From the NCBI RefSeq assembly GCF_002005305.1, contig NZ_CP014782.1, positions 3,472,001 through 3,536,000 of the forward strand: DNA of 64,000 nucleotides. Reading direction: 5' to 3'. This stretch comes from Shewanella psychrophila. Lineage in GTDB: Bacteria > Pseudomonadota > Gammaproteobacteria > Enterobacterales > Shewanellaceae. Positions 1-8,993 of this stretch are shown piece by piece; within the stretch, counting starts at the first letter, position 1, and every line of letters begins with the position of its first letter. A program made the translations under genes and the position numbers. The notes beneath the pieces were generated by a model. That model saw only the letters and a program-made list of their open reading frames with translations. It did not search any database and was not told where the DNA came from.

Positions 1-1048
1 TTCCGTAAGAGGTTAATAGCTCCTCGGTCAGATCATTTATTTTGGGTGCCACGCTACCTACCGCGCCCCAAAAGACCATGCCATAACGTTGGAATATGGG
101 TAGGCGGTATTCAACTTGTCCCATCATCATCTGCTCATCACGGTAGCGGCCTTTGATATATCCGCGCATGGCATTAGAGCCGCCAAGGTCTGGCAACATG
201 TTCCAAGGCACATCGCCATCGGTAAAGTGCCCCTGCACTTGCCAAGCGATGAGCCCAGGTGCAGAGTTGCCTAGGTCAATATAGTTGGCTAACTCGATAT
301 CATAAGTCGAAAACGAAGAGGACTCGTTGTTTTGATATAAGCCGGCATCGATTTGAAATAACCAACCTTTTGTGGCGTTTAAGCGGTAATCTCGTGAATC
401 ATAGATACTGGTGATCACGACGCCTGAACTAAAGTTATCCGGTAAAATATCGGCAGAATCTACGGGCGTTTCAGTTTCCACCAACTCTAGCTGTCCTGCG
501 CTTGCGTAAACAAAGTCGGCACCGACACCAATAAAATAGTTGTCAGCGACTTCGGTCATCCAGCGTGGTTTGAAACTATATAACTGCTCTTCAAACTCAT
601 GATGATTGCTGTCTAGATCGCCTTGCTCTATGCCTTGGCCATAATAAACTGCGGCTTCATTATGTAACTCTAACTCCAGCAATAATCTTTGTTTGCCTTC
701 ATTAAAAAATGTCATGTTTTCGACTTCGACACCATAAGAGTTGTTCATGGATACAAACGAATTTAACACTAATGATGATGGCTGTTCTTCACTCGATGCA
801 TTGTCAGTTTTATATAAACCCACCATCAATAAACCCACACCAAATTTTTTCTCTGGTGTGTAATAAGCCGTTGGTAAGTAACTCATATCAATGGCTTTAG
901 TCTCATCATATTCACCATCAGCACCAAAGACAGACAAAATGTCATCAACCCATGTCGGCTCCATATCTTCTGGAGTTTCAAACAGAGGTTCAACGGCGAT
1001 GGCCGCATTAGAAAAAACAAACAGGGATAACAGTAAAATCCGTTTCAT
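1..1048 (-). CDS. Omp85/BamA-TamA superfamily outer-membrane protein (3' end beyond window)
   Basis: The minus-strand frame opens with an ATG at 1048 and is open to the left edge, giving about 349 residues without a stop. The N-terminus is a signal peptide (MKRILLLSLFVFSNAAIA, cleavage after Ala18). The rest alternates short polar turns with amphipathic strands, as in a beta-barrel. Near the left edge the segment GGSNAMRGYIKGRYRD matches the conserved RG...GRYRD loop of the surface-antigen (D15) barrel of the Omp85 superfamily. No POTRA domain is evident, so it looks like a barrel-only member rather than BamA itself. The C-terminal strand is not in view. The family assignment is fairly sure. 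The substrate or role is unknown. Confidence 0.75.
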   Translation of the reverse strand, partial: MKRILLLSLFVFSNAAIAVEPLFETPEDMEPTWVDDILSVFGADGEYDETKAIDMSYLPTAYYTPEKKFGVGLLMVGLYKTDNASSEEQPSSLVLNSFVSMNNSYGVEVENMTFFNEGKQRLLLELELHNEAAVYYGQGIEQGDLDSNHHEFEEQLYSFKPRWMTEVADNYFIGVGADFVYASAGQLELVETETPVDSADILPDNFSSGVVITSIYDSRDYRLNATKGWLFQIDAGLYQNNESSSFSTYDIELANYIDLGNSAPGLIAWQVQGHFTDGDVPWNMLPDLGGSNAMRGYIKGRYRDEQMMMGQVEYRLPIFQRYGMVFWGAVGSVAPKINDLTEELLTSYG

Positions 1049-1391
1049 AAAAACTCTAATCAATGATGGGAAATAAGGAAGGCACTAAACGACCTTTTTA
1101 GCAGTCATTTGACTTGCCGAGCGCATTTTAGCACGACATCAATTTTGAACAATTAATTTGTTTTAGCTTTGGAAACAAAAGATCCAAGCCGCATATGAAC
1201 ACCTTGATTAGGACAAAAAAAGTTAACAGACAACAAGCCTACTTTTAGTTTCATATTGATAATTATGAGATGAAATTAAAGTCCATTTCTGGCCTGCCGC
1301 CTTAAATTATTAAGCAGTAAACTCTTAAATAAAATGATTCAAAAATATCGTGCTTCAGTAAGAGGTTACTGCCTCAGTAACATTCATACAG
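1049..1391. other. Intergenic region, divergent
   Basis: This 343-bp stretch separates the divergent outer-membrane protein gene and the small membrane protein gene. It is AT-rich in its right half and must carry both promoters. I see no strong consensus promoter, repeat or RNA gene in it. Confidence 0.5.
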
Positions 1392-1403
1392 ATGAGGTCA
1401 ACA

Positions 1404-1697
1404 GTGAATCTAAAGCAGTTTAAGCAAGTTCAAACCCAAGCACAGGATGAGTATATTGCAAAAATGGAGTCTCTCTTAAGTAAACATAAAGAGGCTGAGG
1501 ATGCATTTTGTATCTGGCTTGGGATCGCTATTTTATTGGGGATGATAATCTTCGATATGAGTGAGCTGCCCAACCTGTTAATGGGTATTTTAGCAATTCC
1601 TGTACTCTATGCTTTTATCCAACTCATTCAATACAAGAGTGAAATAAGCATGACCCGAGAAACTTACTTTGCCAGTAACCGAGAACAGCGAAATTGA
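1404..1697 (+). CDS. Small two-helix membrane protein, hypothetical
   Basis: I do not recognise this protein. An ATG at 1392 would give 101 residues, but the bases GAGGT at 1394-1398 form a Shine-Dalgarno sequence five bases before an in-frame GTG at 1404. I therefore prefer the GTG start (97 residues). The N-terminal 35 residues are polar and helical (QVQTQAQDEYIAKMESLL). Two hydrophobic segments follow, around FCIWLGIAILLGMIIF and LLMGILAIPVLYAFIQLI, separated by a short DMSELPN turn, and then a polar tail. This suggests an inner-membrane hairpin with both ends in the cytoplasm. It stands alone, convergent with the HD-GYP gene 44 bp downstream. Confidence 0.5.
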   Translation: MNLKQFKQVQTQAQDEYIAKMESLLSKHKEAEDAFCIWLGIAILLGMIIFDMSELPNLLMGILAIPVLYAFIQLIQYKSEISMTRETYFASNREQRN

Positions 1698-1741
1698 GCT
1701 GAAAAGCACCAACTCAATTGCTCGCTGCTAAGCCTTTCACA

Positions 1742-4700
1742 CTAGGCACTGCGCTTAAGCTGTTCATCACTCAGATACTTATCAATATTCACCTCGTTAA
1801 TCTGCTTAGCATCGAGGAATTTATGCGCGTAGTCGAGATAGATACCACTGCTAAGGAACAGCTTGAAGATATCCATATCCAGATGCTCGTCCAACGCCAT
1901 CTTATGGAGAATATCGATAGCGACACTAAGCGGTTTGGCCTTTTTATAGGGTATGTCGGCTGCGGTAAGCGCTTCGAAGATGTCGGCCACCACCAGAATA
2001 CGCTCAGGAATTGAGAGGTCTCCTGCGCTGAGCTTTCGGGGATAACCCGTTCCCTTTAATGTTTCATGGTGAGTCGATGCATATCTTGGCACACGAGCAA
2101 GTTCAGGCGGGAATGGCAGAGTTTCAAGCATCTTGATGGTGCTGGTTACATGCTCGTTTATTTTGAACCTGTCTTCGGCGGTGAGGGTTCCTCGCGATAT
2201 GGAAAGGTTATACAGCTCACCTAAGTTATATTGATGTTCAGGGATATCCATCTTAATGCCAAACTTAGGGTCAAATTCCACCTTGTTAATGCGCTTAATG
2301 ATATGTTCCGGTTTGTCTCTCAACAGTAGCTCAGTCACTGGGTAGCTCTCTGCCGACTGAGCATCACTTAAGTTAAGCTCTTCGACTGGCGATAAGCCTA
2401 GCCTATCATCGAAGTTTCTCTGCCAAGTGATCACGGCAAGTTCGGCCAGACGGTCTTTATGAGCTTGATCCATAAATTCGCCGCCCACATTGGCATTAGC
2501 GATAAACTCAAAATCAGCCTTAAGCTGCTCACGTTTATGTTCTAACTCTGCGGTTAACAGTTCACTTGAATCTGTAGAAGATAATCGCTTAAGGTGATCA
2601 ATCTCAGCATCACGCCAAAGCACTTCAAATCGCATGCGCACTTCATGGATCCGGTTATATACGGCCTCTAGCTTAGTGCCTTTATCGACTATGTATTCCG
2701 GGGTGGTGATTTTACCGCAATCATGTAGCCAGGCAGCAATACGGAACTCTCTGTGCTCATCGGCCGATTTGAAAGCGAAGTTTTTAAAAGGATCCAGTTC
2801 AGATTTAGCGGCGGCATCGGCGAGCATCAAGCCAAGCTCAGGAACCCGATTACAGTGCCCTGCCGTATAGGGAGATTTATCATCGATGGCTTGGGCTATG
2901 AGTTTAATAAACGATTCCATCAACTCTTTTTGATTACGCTCATAAAGCTGAATTGACTCAGACATGTCCCACATTGAGCTAGCCAGTTCATCGAGTTCGG
3001 CAATATTAGAGTCAACATTGGTGACTTCATCATAGTGGCGGTTCTTGATTTTCTCATTTTCGATTGCAAGCAGCTTAATCGGGCGAATGATAGGTGATGC
3101 GAACACTGTAGAGATGGGAAGTAACAAGAGTAAACATAGTACTGTGATAGCGATAGACTTCTGCACCTTGTCCGTGCTCGAAGCCAACAGGGTTTGGGTT
3201 GGCACTATGATGGCGAAACGATCTTGTGTCTGTGAGTTATTACCGAATGGCGTGACAAACACAAATTGTTCTATGCCACCCAGTTCACGGCGAACCAGCT
3301 GATTGTGCAATTGATTGTTTTCACCGATATCGATAAGTGCTTCATAGGGCACTGCGCCTTGAGTGGTTAACAGGTGTTGAGGCCCTTCGGCAAACCATTT
3401 GGATCTTAAGGCCATTACCTGCTCAGGCGTGATATTTGCCAGTGCCTTATCTATGATAGGGATCAACGGCGCATTCTTACCTTGCATGGCAATATGTAAT
3501 CCCGTTGGTACTTGTACATCCTCAAAACAGATATCTTCGTGATATTTAAGCTCATCAATGAAGAAACTCTTAGCCGTATAATGCAAAATAATACTGTTGT
3601 CTAAGGCTGCAAATACTTCGCCTTGCTCCACGGCACTCAATATTGCTTGGGTCGATGCAAGCTCGACGACTTCCATCTCAGGAAAATTAGCTTGGATAAC
3701 AGGAATAATCGACCAGCCTAGGGGAATAGCCAGCCGCTTACCATTTAGTTCTGACAATGCCTTTATCAGCTTCACATCGGGACGCGTCACTACGCCATAT
3801 TTAAGGTCTAAAAATGGCATAGTAAACTCACCCAGACTTTCATTCTTGACCGTTTTCATAATAGGTTGCAGCATATCTAACTCTTCGATCATGTAGCTGT
3901 CGACCAGTTCGTTCCAGGTGAAGCCATTGATAAACTGAACTTGTAACCCAGTCATCTCGGCAACTAAGTTAACCACGTCTATGCTATAACCCTGGGGTTG
4001 ACCCGATACCGCAAAATCGATGGGTGCCCAATCCGTTTCGTTAGAAACCAGCAGGCTTGGTGTATTTTCAACAAGTACCTGCTGCTCCTTAGTCAAATTA
4101 AGCTTTTCTGATTGAGGGATCTGGGCTTGTACTCGCTGCTTCTGATTAGAGGCAATTAGCTCACCACTCGGTTTATAAAGATAGATTTCAGTTTGTGATT
4201 CTCCCGATTCATTCTCACTCTGGCTAATAAGGTATTCGTTCAAGGTCGATAGCGCGATATCGACGCCGAGAACCGCCCCGGACTCGGCTAATTTGATTGA
4301 ATAGGTCTGACCTGGAGATTGCAGATGCCTGAAAAGGTAAGGTTCGGTCTTGGATACACTCAGTGTGTTTGAGTCGATAAACCACAGCCGACTGGTTGCA
4401 TCATAATCACTGGATTCTGTGCGTGTCACTCGCAACTTGAATTGCGCGTCTAAATAGCTCGTTTCTCTTATCCCCCTACTTCCATCTTGCTTTATCGTTA
4501 TCCTCACCCACCTGTCCATATGTGTGGCATCTAGCTGTTTTCTGATGATTGGATGGGCATTTAGATTGATCAACTCATAAAAGTCACCGTCGGGCATGCC
4601 AACATAGATGGCATAAAATAGGGGGTTGGTTCGCATAACTTGGGCAAACGTCTGAATAGACTCTTGATTAAAATCATCATCGAGGACTAAATTATCGAAA

Positions 4701-4939
4701 CTCGAGAGTAACTTAGTGGTATTGATAGCCTGACTATCCACCTGAGAGAGATAACTGCTGACATTCTTAGCAGTAAGATTATAGAGCTTAAGCGCGGATT
4801 CGGTGGCCATGGTCTTACTGAAATAATACTGTAAGCCGATAGCAATTGCTGCGGTAACGGCTGTGGCTAAAATAAATATCCCCACCACAGTAAAATGTAT
4901 GGTGAAACGCTTACTCTTTCTCTTCGTTATCGATCCCAT
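1742..4939 (-). CDS. Membrane HD-GYP phosphodiesterase with periplasmic Cache and SBP_bac_3 sensing modules
   Basis: Predicted cyclic-di-GMP phosphodiesterase receptor of 1065 residues. Order: transmembrane helix 1 at about 14-36; a periplasmic Cache-like region to about 290; a solute-binding-protein-3 module at about 300-520 (WAPIDFAVSG, then GYSIDVVNLVAEMTG); transmembrane helix 2 at about 595-615; a HAMP-like linker; and a C-terminal HD-GYP domain. The metal-binding HD pair is H739-D740 in LHDCGK, and the later signature is HHETLKGTGYP at 957-967. About 140 residues (roughly 774-915) separate the HD helix from the NEHV helix, much more than in short HD-GYP proteins. The binding module suggests detection of an amino acid or similar small solute. 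The gene is monocistronic, with 112 bp to the next gene upstream. Domain calls are firm. Ligand and activity are inferred. Confidence 0.85.
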   Translation of the reverse strand: MGSITKRKSKRFTIHFTVVGIFILATAVTAAIAIGLQYYFSKTMATESALKLYNLTAKNVSSYLSQVDSQAINTTKLLSSFDNLVLDDDFNQESIQTFAQVMRTNPLFYAIYVGMPDGDFYELINLNAHPIIRKQLDATHMDRWVRITIKQDGSRGIRETSYLDAQFKLRVTRTESSDYDATSRLWFIDSNTLSVSKTEPYLFRHLQSPGQTYSIKLAESGAVLGVDIALSTLNEYLISQSENESGESQTEIYLYKPSGELIASNQKQRVQAQIPQSEKLNLTKEQQVLVENTPSLLVSNETDWAPIDFAVSGQPQGYSIDVVNLVAEMTGLQVQFINGFTWNELVDSYMIEELDMLQPIMKTVKNESLGEFTMPFLDLKYGVVTRPDVKLIKALSELNGKRLAIPLGWSIIPVIQANFPEMEVVELASTQAILSAVEQGEVFAALDNSIILHYTAKSFFIDELKYHEDICFEDVQVPTGLHIAMQGKNAPLIPIIDKALANITPEQVMALRSKWFAEGPQHLLTTQGAVPYEALIDIGENNQLHNQLVRRELGGIEQFVFVTPFGNNSQTQDRFAIIVPTQTLLASSTDKVQKSIAITVLCLLLLLPISTVFASPIIRPIKLLAIENEKIKNRHYDEVTNVDSNIAELDELASSMWDMSESIQLYERNQKELMESFIKLIAQAIDDKSPYTAGHCNRVPELGLMLADAAAKSELDPFKNFAFKSADEHREFRIAAWLHDCGKITTPEYIVDKGTKLEAVYNRIHEVRMRFEVLWRDAEIDHLKRLSSTDSSELLTAELEHKREQLKADFEFIANANVGGEFMDQAHKDRLAELAVITWQRNFDDRLGLSPVEELNLSDAQSAESYPVTELLLRDKPEHIIKRINKVEFDPKFGIKMDIPEHQYNLGELYNLSISRGTLTAEDRFKINEHVTSTIKMLETLPFPPELARVPRYASTHHETLKGTGYPRKLSAGDLSIPERILVVADIFEALTAADIPYKKAKPLSVAIDILHKMALDEHLDMDIFKLFLSSGIYLDYAHKFLDAKQINEVNIDKYLSDEQLKRSA

Positions 4940-5051
4940 CGAAAACCCTTACACATTCAATCCATGAAGGGTACCAGTGTATGAAAATCATACTAACAGT
5001 CAATAACCCGTAACAACTAATTAACACAGGGGGTTATCAGCTGGGAATCTG

Positions 5052-5642
5052 TTAGCCGGCAATGCTCTCAACTCTGGCAAGACACTCAGTTTCTCCCTCA
5101 CATGCCAGAGTTTCCAAATGGCTAATAAGTTTAAAACAGAGTTCAATATATTGAATCGCTTCCACCTTGCCTATTTCGTAACCTACCGCATGAGCGACTC
5201 GGTTTCTTAGTTGCCTAAGTTCACTGAACAGCTTGCCTTGCTTGGTATTGATGAAGTTCTCTTTGAGTAAGATGCTCTCAATATGCTTATAGCGAGTATT
5301 CACATCCAATTCGATATTGATTTTTTTTGCTCTGATAAGGGATTCTGCAGCGGTATCTACAGCTTCCCAGGCCTGAATAACAGCAGAGTTTGGCAGGTTA
5401 TTAGCAGCAGCGATGAGCAGAGACTTACTGTCATATTTTAGCTCAGGAAATGCGCCTTCTGCTTTCTGCGCTATGGACTTCAACTCTTGGCCAAACTCCA
5501 CTTCCAGATCTTTAAACTTGAGCTTTTTAGCCAGCGGGATCAACTTAGCGATTGGACGTTTTAAACTAGATACACAAATCAACAGAACCAGCGGCCAAGC
5601 CAGTTTATCAAAAAGCTGTATTATAAATTCCATCCAGTTCAT
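5052..5642 (-). CDS. Membrane-anchored DUF4145-like hypothetical protein
   Basis: The product has 196 residues. One N-terminal hydrophobic segment (LAWPLVLLICVSSL, about 14-27) is followed by a basic stretch (KRPIAKLIPLAKKLKFKD) and a soluble helical domain. The motif ELRQLRNRVAHAVGYEIG near residue 147 resembles the RN.(I/V)AH signature of DUF4145/HEPN-like helical domains, which are found in many defence-associated and uncharacterised proteins. No catalytic Rx4-6H endoribonuclease motif beyond RNRVAH is obvious; that RxxxxH-like spacing could be an active HEPN motif (R-N-R-V-A-H), but this is conjecture. The gene lies 112 bp upstream of the HD-GYP receptor on the same strand. Function unknown. 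Confidence 0.5.
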   Translation of the reverse strand: MNWMEFIIQLFDKLAWPLVLLICVSSLKRPIAKLIPLAKKLKFKDLEVEFGQELKSIAQKAEGAFPELKYDSKSLLIAAANNLPNSAVIQAWEAVDTAAESLIRAKKINIELDVNTRYKHIESILLKENFINTKQGKLFSELRQLRNRVAHAVGYEIGKVEAIQYIELCFKLISHLETLACEGETECLARVESIAG

Positions 5643-6029
5643 TTATCATCCCTCATATATTTTATCTGGACAAAGAGTAACAAGTTACACAAATGAAACA
5701 TAGTGGTTGATACACTTGTCCAATAACAAGTTTCTGAAATATCTATTGTGGATTCATTTGGCTGGTTTGATACTTGGTAGTGTTCAGCTTACCAATATTG
5801 CATTGTTATCTACCGCCTGTCCGGCGAGGAATGTGCAAACACTTCTGCGAGGCAGAATTCAAATCTCTTGTCTGGTAATAGGTTGTAAGTATCTTTTAAG
5901 GTTTCATTGGGCTGAATGAGTATTTGGTTTTATGTCGATTACCAAAGCTTCATTGGTGTTTATTGCTTGCAGCAGGCTCACATGTAGCTGCTTCTGTGGG
6001 ACGCTGTAGATATGTCCCTATACGCTCTG

Positions 6030-6049
6030 CGGTTTCATCCCTGAAACCG
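6030..6049. repeat. Perfect 8-bp stem-loop in repeat tract
   Basis: CGGTTTCA, loop TCCC, TGAAACCG. It is not followed by a T-run, so it is not a standard terminator. It probably belongs to a short palindromic repeat, and the phrase CGGTTTCAGGG recurs at about 6504. Confidence 0.55.
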
Positions 6050-6298
6050 AAAGTTAGACATGATGATCACCTCTTATTTGTTAACCAGACAAACTGGAGT
6101 TTAACACTAGGTTGGGGCGTACCATCTTATTAGCGTGTTACCAATTCAAGCTTAGACTTACCAATAAAATCCAAATCGAAGAAAGAAATAACCCCGTGTA
6201 GATGCAGCTGCGGACGTTGATGGCAGGGATGCCATCGTCGAGCCCACAAGGAAGTGCTTGCGGCGTTTCGCAGAAGCCTCTGCATAGCCCCCGCTGGG

Positions 6299-6415
6299 AA
6301 GCGTTAGGTTGCAATGAAAGGTACTACTTTCAAACACAACCCAACATGAACTAAGCCAGAATATAAATCAGAAAATGCAACCAGTCTTCATTCGAAGGCT
6401 AGCAAGCTTTGGGGC
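6299..6415 (+). repeat. Diverged ~115-bp direct repeat, copy 1
   Basis: It begins GCGTTAGGTTGCAATGAAAGG and contains CAGAAAATG and CTTCATTCGAAG in the same order and nearly the same spacing as the copy at 6780. Function unknown. Confidence 0.55.
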
Positions 6416-6779
6416 AGAGATGAGTTACGAAGCCTAGCAATAAACCTAAATTGAAAGGATAGGCTGCTTGTTAAAACCTAAGTGTAGATGCGGCTGTGAG
6501 CTTCGGTTTCAGGGTGAGGTATCATGAAGTGATACGCTTCGAACGAGATGTATGGACTCCCTTCCCTCGAAGGAGTACGGTCTGAATTTGACCAATTAGC
6601 CAATTCTGTTCCATACAGAATTTTGCATTTCCTCCGCTTACCCATAAGGAGATGGGAAATATCTTAAAAGCGTCTGGAACGCTTAAGACCTTGGAGGTCA
6701 GATGGACTCTTATGAAATCAAGATCCGGCGTCTCATAGAACCCTCTCGCAATAAAGAGTGCACATGCCTCGCCGGCCAG

Positions 6780-6886
6780 GCGTTAGGTTACATTGAAGGG
6801 CCGACCTTCAAAATACTATCCAACAGCAAAACAGCCAGAAACTAACCACAGAAAATGTAATCGAGCTTCATTCGAAGCTAACTCCC
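6780..6886 (+). repeat. Diverged ~115-bp direct repeat, copy 2
   Basis: It begins GCGTTAGGTTACATTGAAGGG and shares CCAGAAACTAACCACAGAAAATG-like blocks and CTTCATTCGAAG with copy 1. It runs directly up to the stop codon of the glycosyltransferase gene (6887, minus strand), so its right boundary is set by the gene. Confidence 0.5.
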
Positions 6887-7939
6887 TTAGGGGCTCTTCT
6901 TGCGCCAGCTTTGAGGCAGGTCGACCTCATCCCACAATTGACGACAGAGCTTGTCTCCTGAATGCCACTCACCAGAGAGCAGCCATTTGACCAACCCATC
7001 ACCCACTTGGGGGTAGTGAATTGGCTCAGGAGCTGCCAATTTTAACCATCGACGTAAGGCTTCGCTGTCGAGTGACATCATAGTATCAGCTGCGCCTAAT
7101 AGCTCTAAAGCTGCAACATTAGATAACTGTTCGAACTGTCCGATTAGCGGTTTAACCAATAGCTTCTTACCTAAGGTTAAGGCTTCGCTCGCCAGCTCGA
7201 ATCCTGCGCTACCAATCACGCCGCCACAAGTTGATAGTTGCAGCTTAAAACCATCACGATTAAAACCGGACCACTTAATATGACTAGGGTAAGGAGTCTT
7301 CGGCGCCTTACCATGATAGACATGAAAGCAATATTCCTTAAAGGGCGCCAAAAACTTAACTATGTCATCGGGCTCTTCGAACGGCAGATACACTAAGATT
7401 TGATGTGAGTTAACGGCTACAACAGGATCAACCTCGACAAATGGCGGTAAAATAGGGAAACCAAAATGATGCCAATGGCAACCCAGTGCGATATCCACAG
7501 GGGCAAAATAATTCAGTAATTTCTCATTGAACCAAGTCTCTCCCACCTTAGGCACTGCATATTTAAGGGCTGCCTGATGACTCACACTTATTGAAGTCAC
7601 ACCTTGACGCTTCGCAGCCCAGGCAGAAACCGGTTCAAAATCGTTCAATACCAGATCATAAGGGCTCAGATCTAAGGAATGTATATCATTAAGCAGAGAA
7701 GGAACTGAATTTTTCCATGCGGTTCTTGCCATACTCACTCGGCCACTATTGGTCGCAATTGTCAGCCCAGCCTCAACCTGGTATTCCCCGAAGCACTCCA
7801 TATCAAAAAACTGCTCAGGAGAACGGCCAGAAAAGAAGAAGTCGACATCCACGCCATACTTTTGCAGAGACTTAGCCATGACTCGTGCTCGGCTTAAATG
7901 GCCATTACCCGTTCCCTGGACGCCATAAAGAATTCTCAT
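6887..7939 (-). CDS. MJ1255/VC2487-family glycosyltransferase-like protein
   Basis: The product has 350 residues from the ATG at 7939. An upstream in-frame ATG at 7960 would overlap the ribosome-binding site AGGGAGAAAA (about 7942-7951), so I reject it. The N-terminus MRILYGVQGTGNGHLSRARV is the signature of the MJ1255/VC2487 family, which resembles the nucleotide-sugar transferases of the MurG/GT-B fold (glycine-rich loop GTGNGHLSR). The C-terminal half has GGVIGSAGFELASEALTLGK, typical of the sugar-nucleotide-binding half of such enzymes. It is probably a cytoplasmic glycosyltransferase, but donor and acceptor are unknown. It stands alone, bordered by repeat elements on both sides. Confidence 0.7.
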   Translation of the reverse strand: MRILYGVQGTGNGHLSRARVMAKSLQKYGVDVDFFFSGRSPEQFFDMECFGEYQVEAGLTIATNSGRVSMARTAWKNSVPSLLNDIHSLDLSPYDLVLNDFEPVSAWAAKRQGVTSISVSHQAALKYAVPKVGETWFNEKLLNYFAPVDIALGCHWHHFGFPILPPFVEVDPVVAVNSHQILVYLPFEEPDDIVKFLAPFKEYCFHVYHGKAPKTPYPSHIKWSGFNRDGFKLQLSTCGGVIGSAGFELASEALTLGKKLLVKPLIGQFEQLSNVAALELLGAADTMMSLDSEALRRWLKLAAPEPIHYPQVGDGLVKWLLSGEWHSGDKLCRQLWDEVDLPQSWRKKSP

Positions 7940-7982
7940 TTTTTCTCCCTGAAATGACACAAATTAATACCTGCTTATGTAA

Positions 7983-8297
7983 ATACCAATTCCATTAAAT
8001 GTATGACCTATTCAGAGCTTTCTCAGGGCTTTAAATTCAAGGCGCATTGTTGAAGAAATGGTTATTCCCTTTTGAGGCAATGCAACGTAAAAGTGGGAGT
8101 CCAGAGAAGCTCACCTTGTGCAACTGATGTTTAAAGCAAAAGGAAAAACATTTTATGCTGCGCAAGTGGCTCTCGATATACGACTGCATGGATGCAGGAG
8201 CTTGTTGCCGAGAATAACCATTAGCTTCAATCCCCTTAACTTGCCTACAACGTTTTTAATTCCCACTGAATGATCACTTATTTAATGGAACTGGTAT
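7983..8297. mobile_element. MITE-like element with 18-bp inverted ends
   Basis: The left end, 7983-8000 (ATACCAATTCCATTAAAT), is matched in inverse orientation by 8280-8297 (ATTTAATGGAACTGGTAT), with 17 of 18 positions complementary. The 315-bp interior has no plausible coding frame. Size, inverted ends and lack of genes fit a miniature inverted-repeat element. No clear target-site duplication is visible. Related end sequences occur at 11938 and about 10146. The right end provides the last codons and stop of the neighbouring PAP2 gene. Confidence 0.55.
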
Positions 8298-8878
8298 AAA
8301 ACAGCAATCACAGAGCCCGAGCCCAATAAGGCACCAGCTAGGATATCCAGGGGGTAATGCACCCCTAGAGCAATGCGTGATAGCCCGATAACGAAAGCCC
8401 AGAAGTAGACCAATAACAGCCATTGTGGATAAATAGCCCAGATGGAAGTCGCCATAACGAATGCGGCAGCGGTATGTCCCGATGGCAGACTAAACTTATC
8501 TGACGGCTCAAATTGCTTCGAAGTATTAACGTTCGAAGCAATAACGCAAGTAGTAGACAACAGCGAGTCTTCTTGTTCCGCATTGACAGAACTCCCCTCG
8601 AGACAGAGCCCCCCTCTATGGCAAGGACGTGTTCGCCTAATGGAGTTTTTCAATATGAGGTAGAGTGGGATTTCGAGAATAAATGCCACTAAAACCAGAT
8701 TAAACAGCTCCCCACCTCTGGTATGACTCACCAGTAAGATCAACGAAAGAATGAAGTAGAATGGGCCATCGCCGGTTTTTGATATTTTTCTGGCAAGCGA
8801 GTGCCACTCTTTCTGTTCGCTAAGCGCGAAGAAATATTGAAATGCTTGTCTATCTAATTTTGTAATAGTCCCAAACAT
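8282..8878 (-). CDS. PAP2-family membrane phosphatase
   Basis: Type 2 phosphatidic acid phosphatase superfamily protein, 198 residues from the ATG at 8878. This start is preceded by AGGAG with a 7-base spacer. Longer in-frame starts up to 8947 have no comparable site. All three signature motifs are visible: K...RRTRP, PSGH and SRIALGVHYPLD, the last two carrying the catalytic histidines. Several hydrophobic helices place it in the inner membrane. About 37 residues separate the first two motifs, including the polar stretch SSVNAEQEDSLLS. Members dephosphorylate lipid phosphates such as phosphatidylglycerophosphate or undecaprenyl diphosphate; which one cannot be told here. The final codons (LYQFH and stop) lie inside the end of the adjacent MITE-like element. 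Confidence 0.8.
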   Translation of the reverse strand: MFGTITKLDRQAFQYFFALSEQKEWHSLARKISKTGDGPFYFILSLILLVSHTRGGELFNLVLVAFILEIPLYLILKNSIRRTRPCHRGGLCLEGSSVNAEQEDSLLSTTCVIASNVNTSKQFEPSDKFSLPSGHTAAAFVMATSIWAIYPQWLLLVYFWAFVIGLSRIALGVHYPLDILAGALLGSGSVIAVLYQFH

Positions 8879-8993
8879 AAAAAGGCTCCTCATCAGCCAG
8901 TATGCTGATTTAGAGCCTAAAAAGGTGCCATTACGGCGAGGTGACAACTAGCCTAAGTTTTTATGACATTCGAAAATGTCTGCCAGCATATTC

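Larger units (their letters stand above)
5643..6886. other. Gene-free 1.2-kb tract made of diverged repeats
   Basis: No convincing coding sequence is present. Short open frames here lack ribosome-binding sites and recognisable protein. The tract holds two diverged copies of a roughly 115-bp repeat (about 6299-6415 and 6780-6886) and at least two clear stem-loops. These are 6030-6049 (CGGTTTCA, loop TCCC, TGAAACCG) and 6219-6236 (GATGGCA, loop GGGA, TGCCATC). The phrase GTGTAGATGC(A/G)GCTG also recurs (near 6196 and 6482). It looks like an accumulation of small non-coding repetitive elements or the eroded remains of lost genes. Confidence 0.5.

Noticed and set aside
5707..6133. Two short plus-strand frames (70 and 69 residues)
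   Set aside because: No ribosome-binding sites, odd composition, and they lie in a repeat-derived non-coding tract.
6290..6890. GCGTTAGGTT motifs as integron attC sites
   Set aside because: GTTAGGT matches the short attC core, but no paired RYYYAAC end, no imperfect palindrome of attC form, no cassette gene and no integrase were seen.
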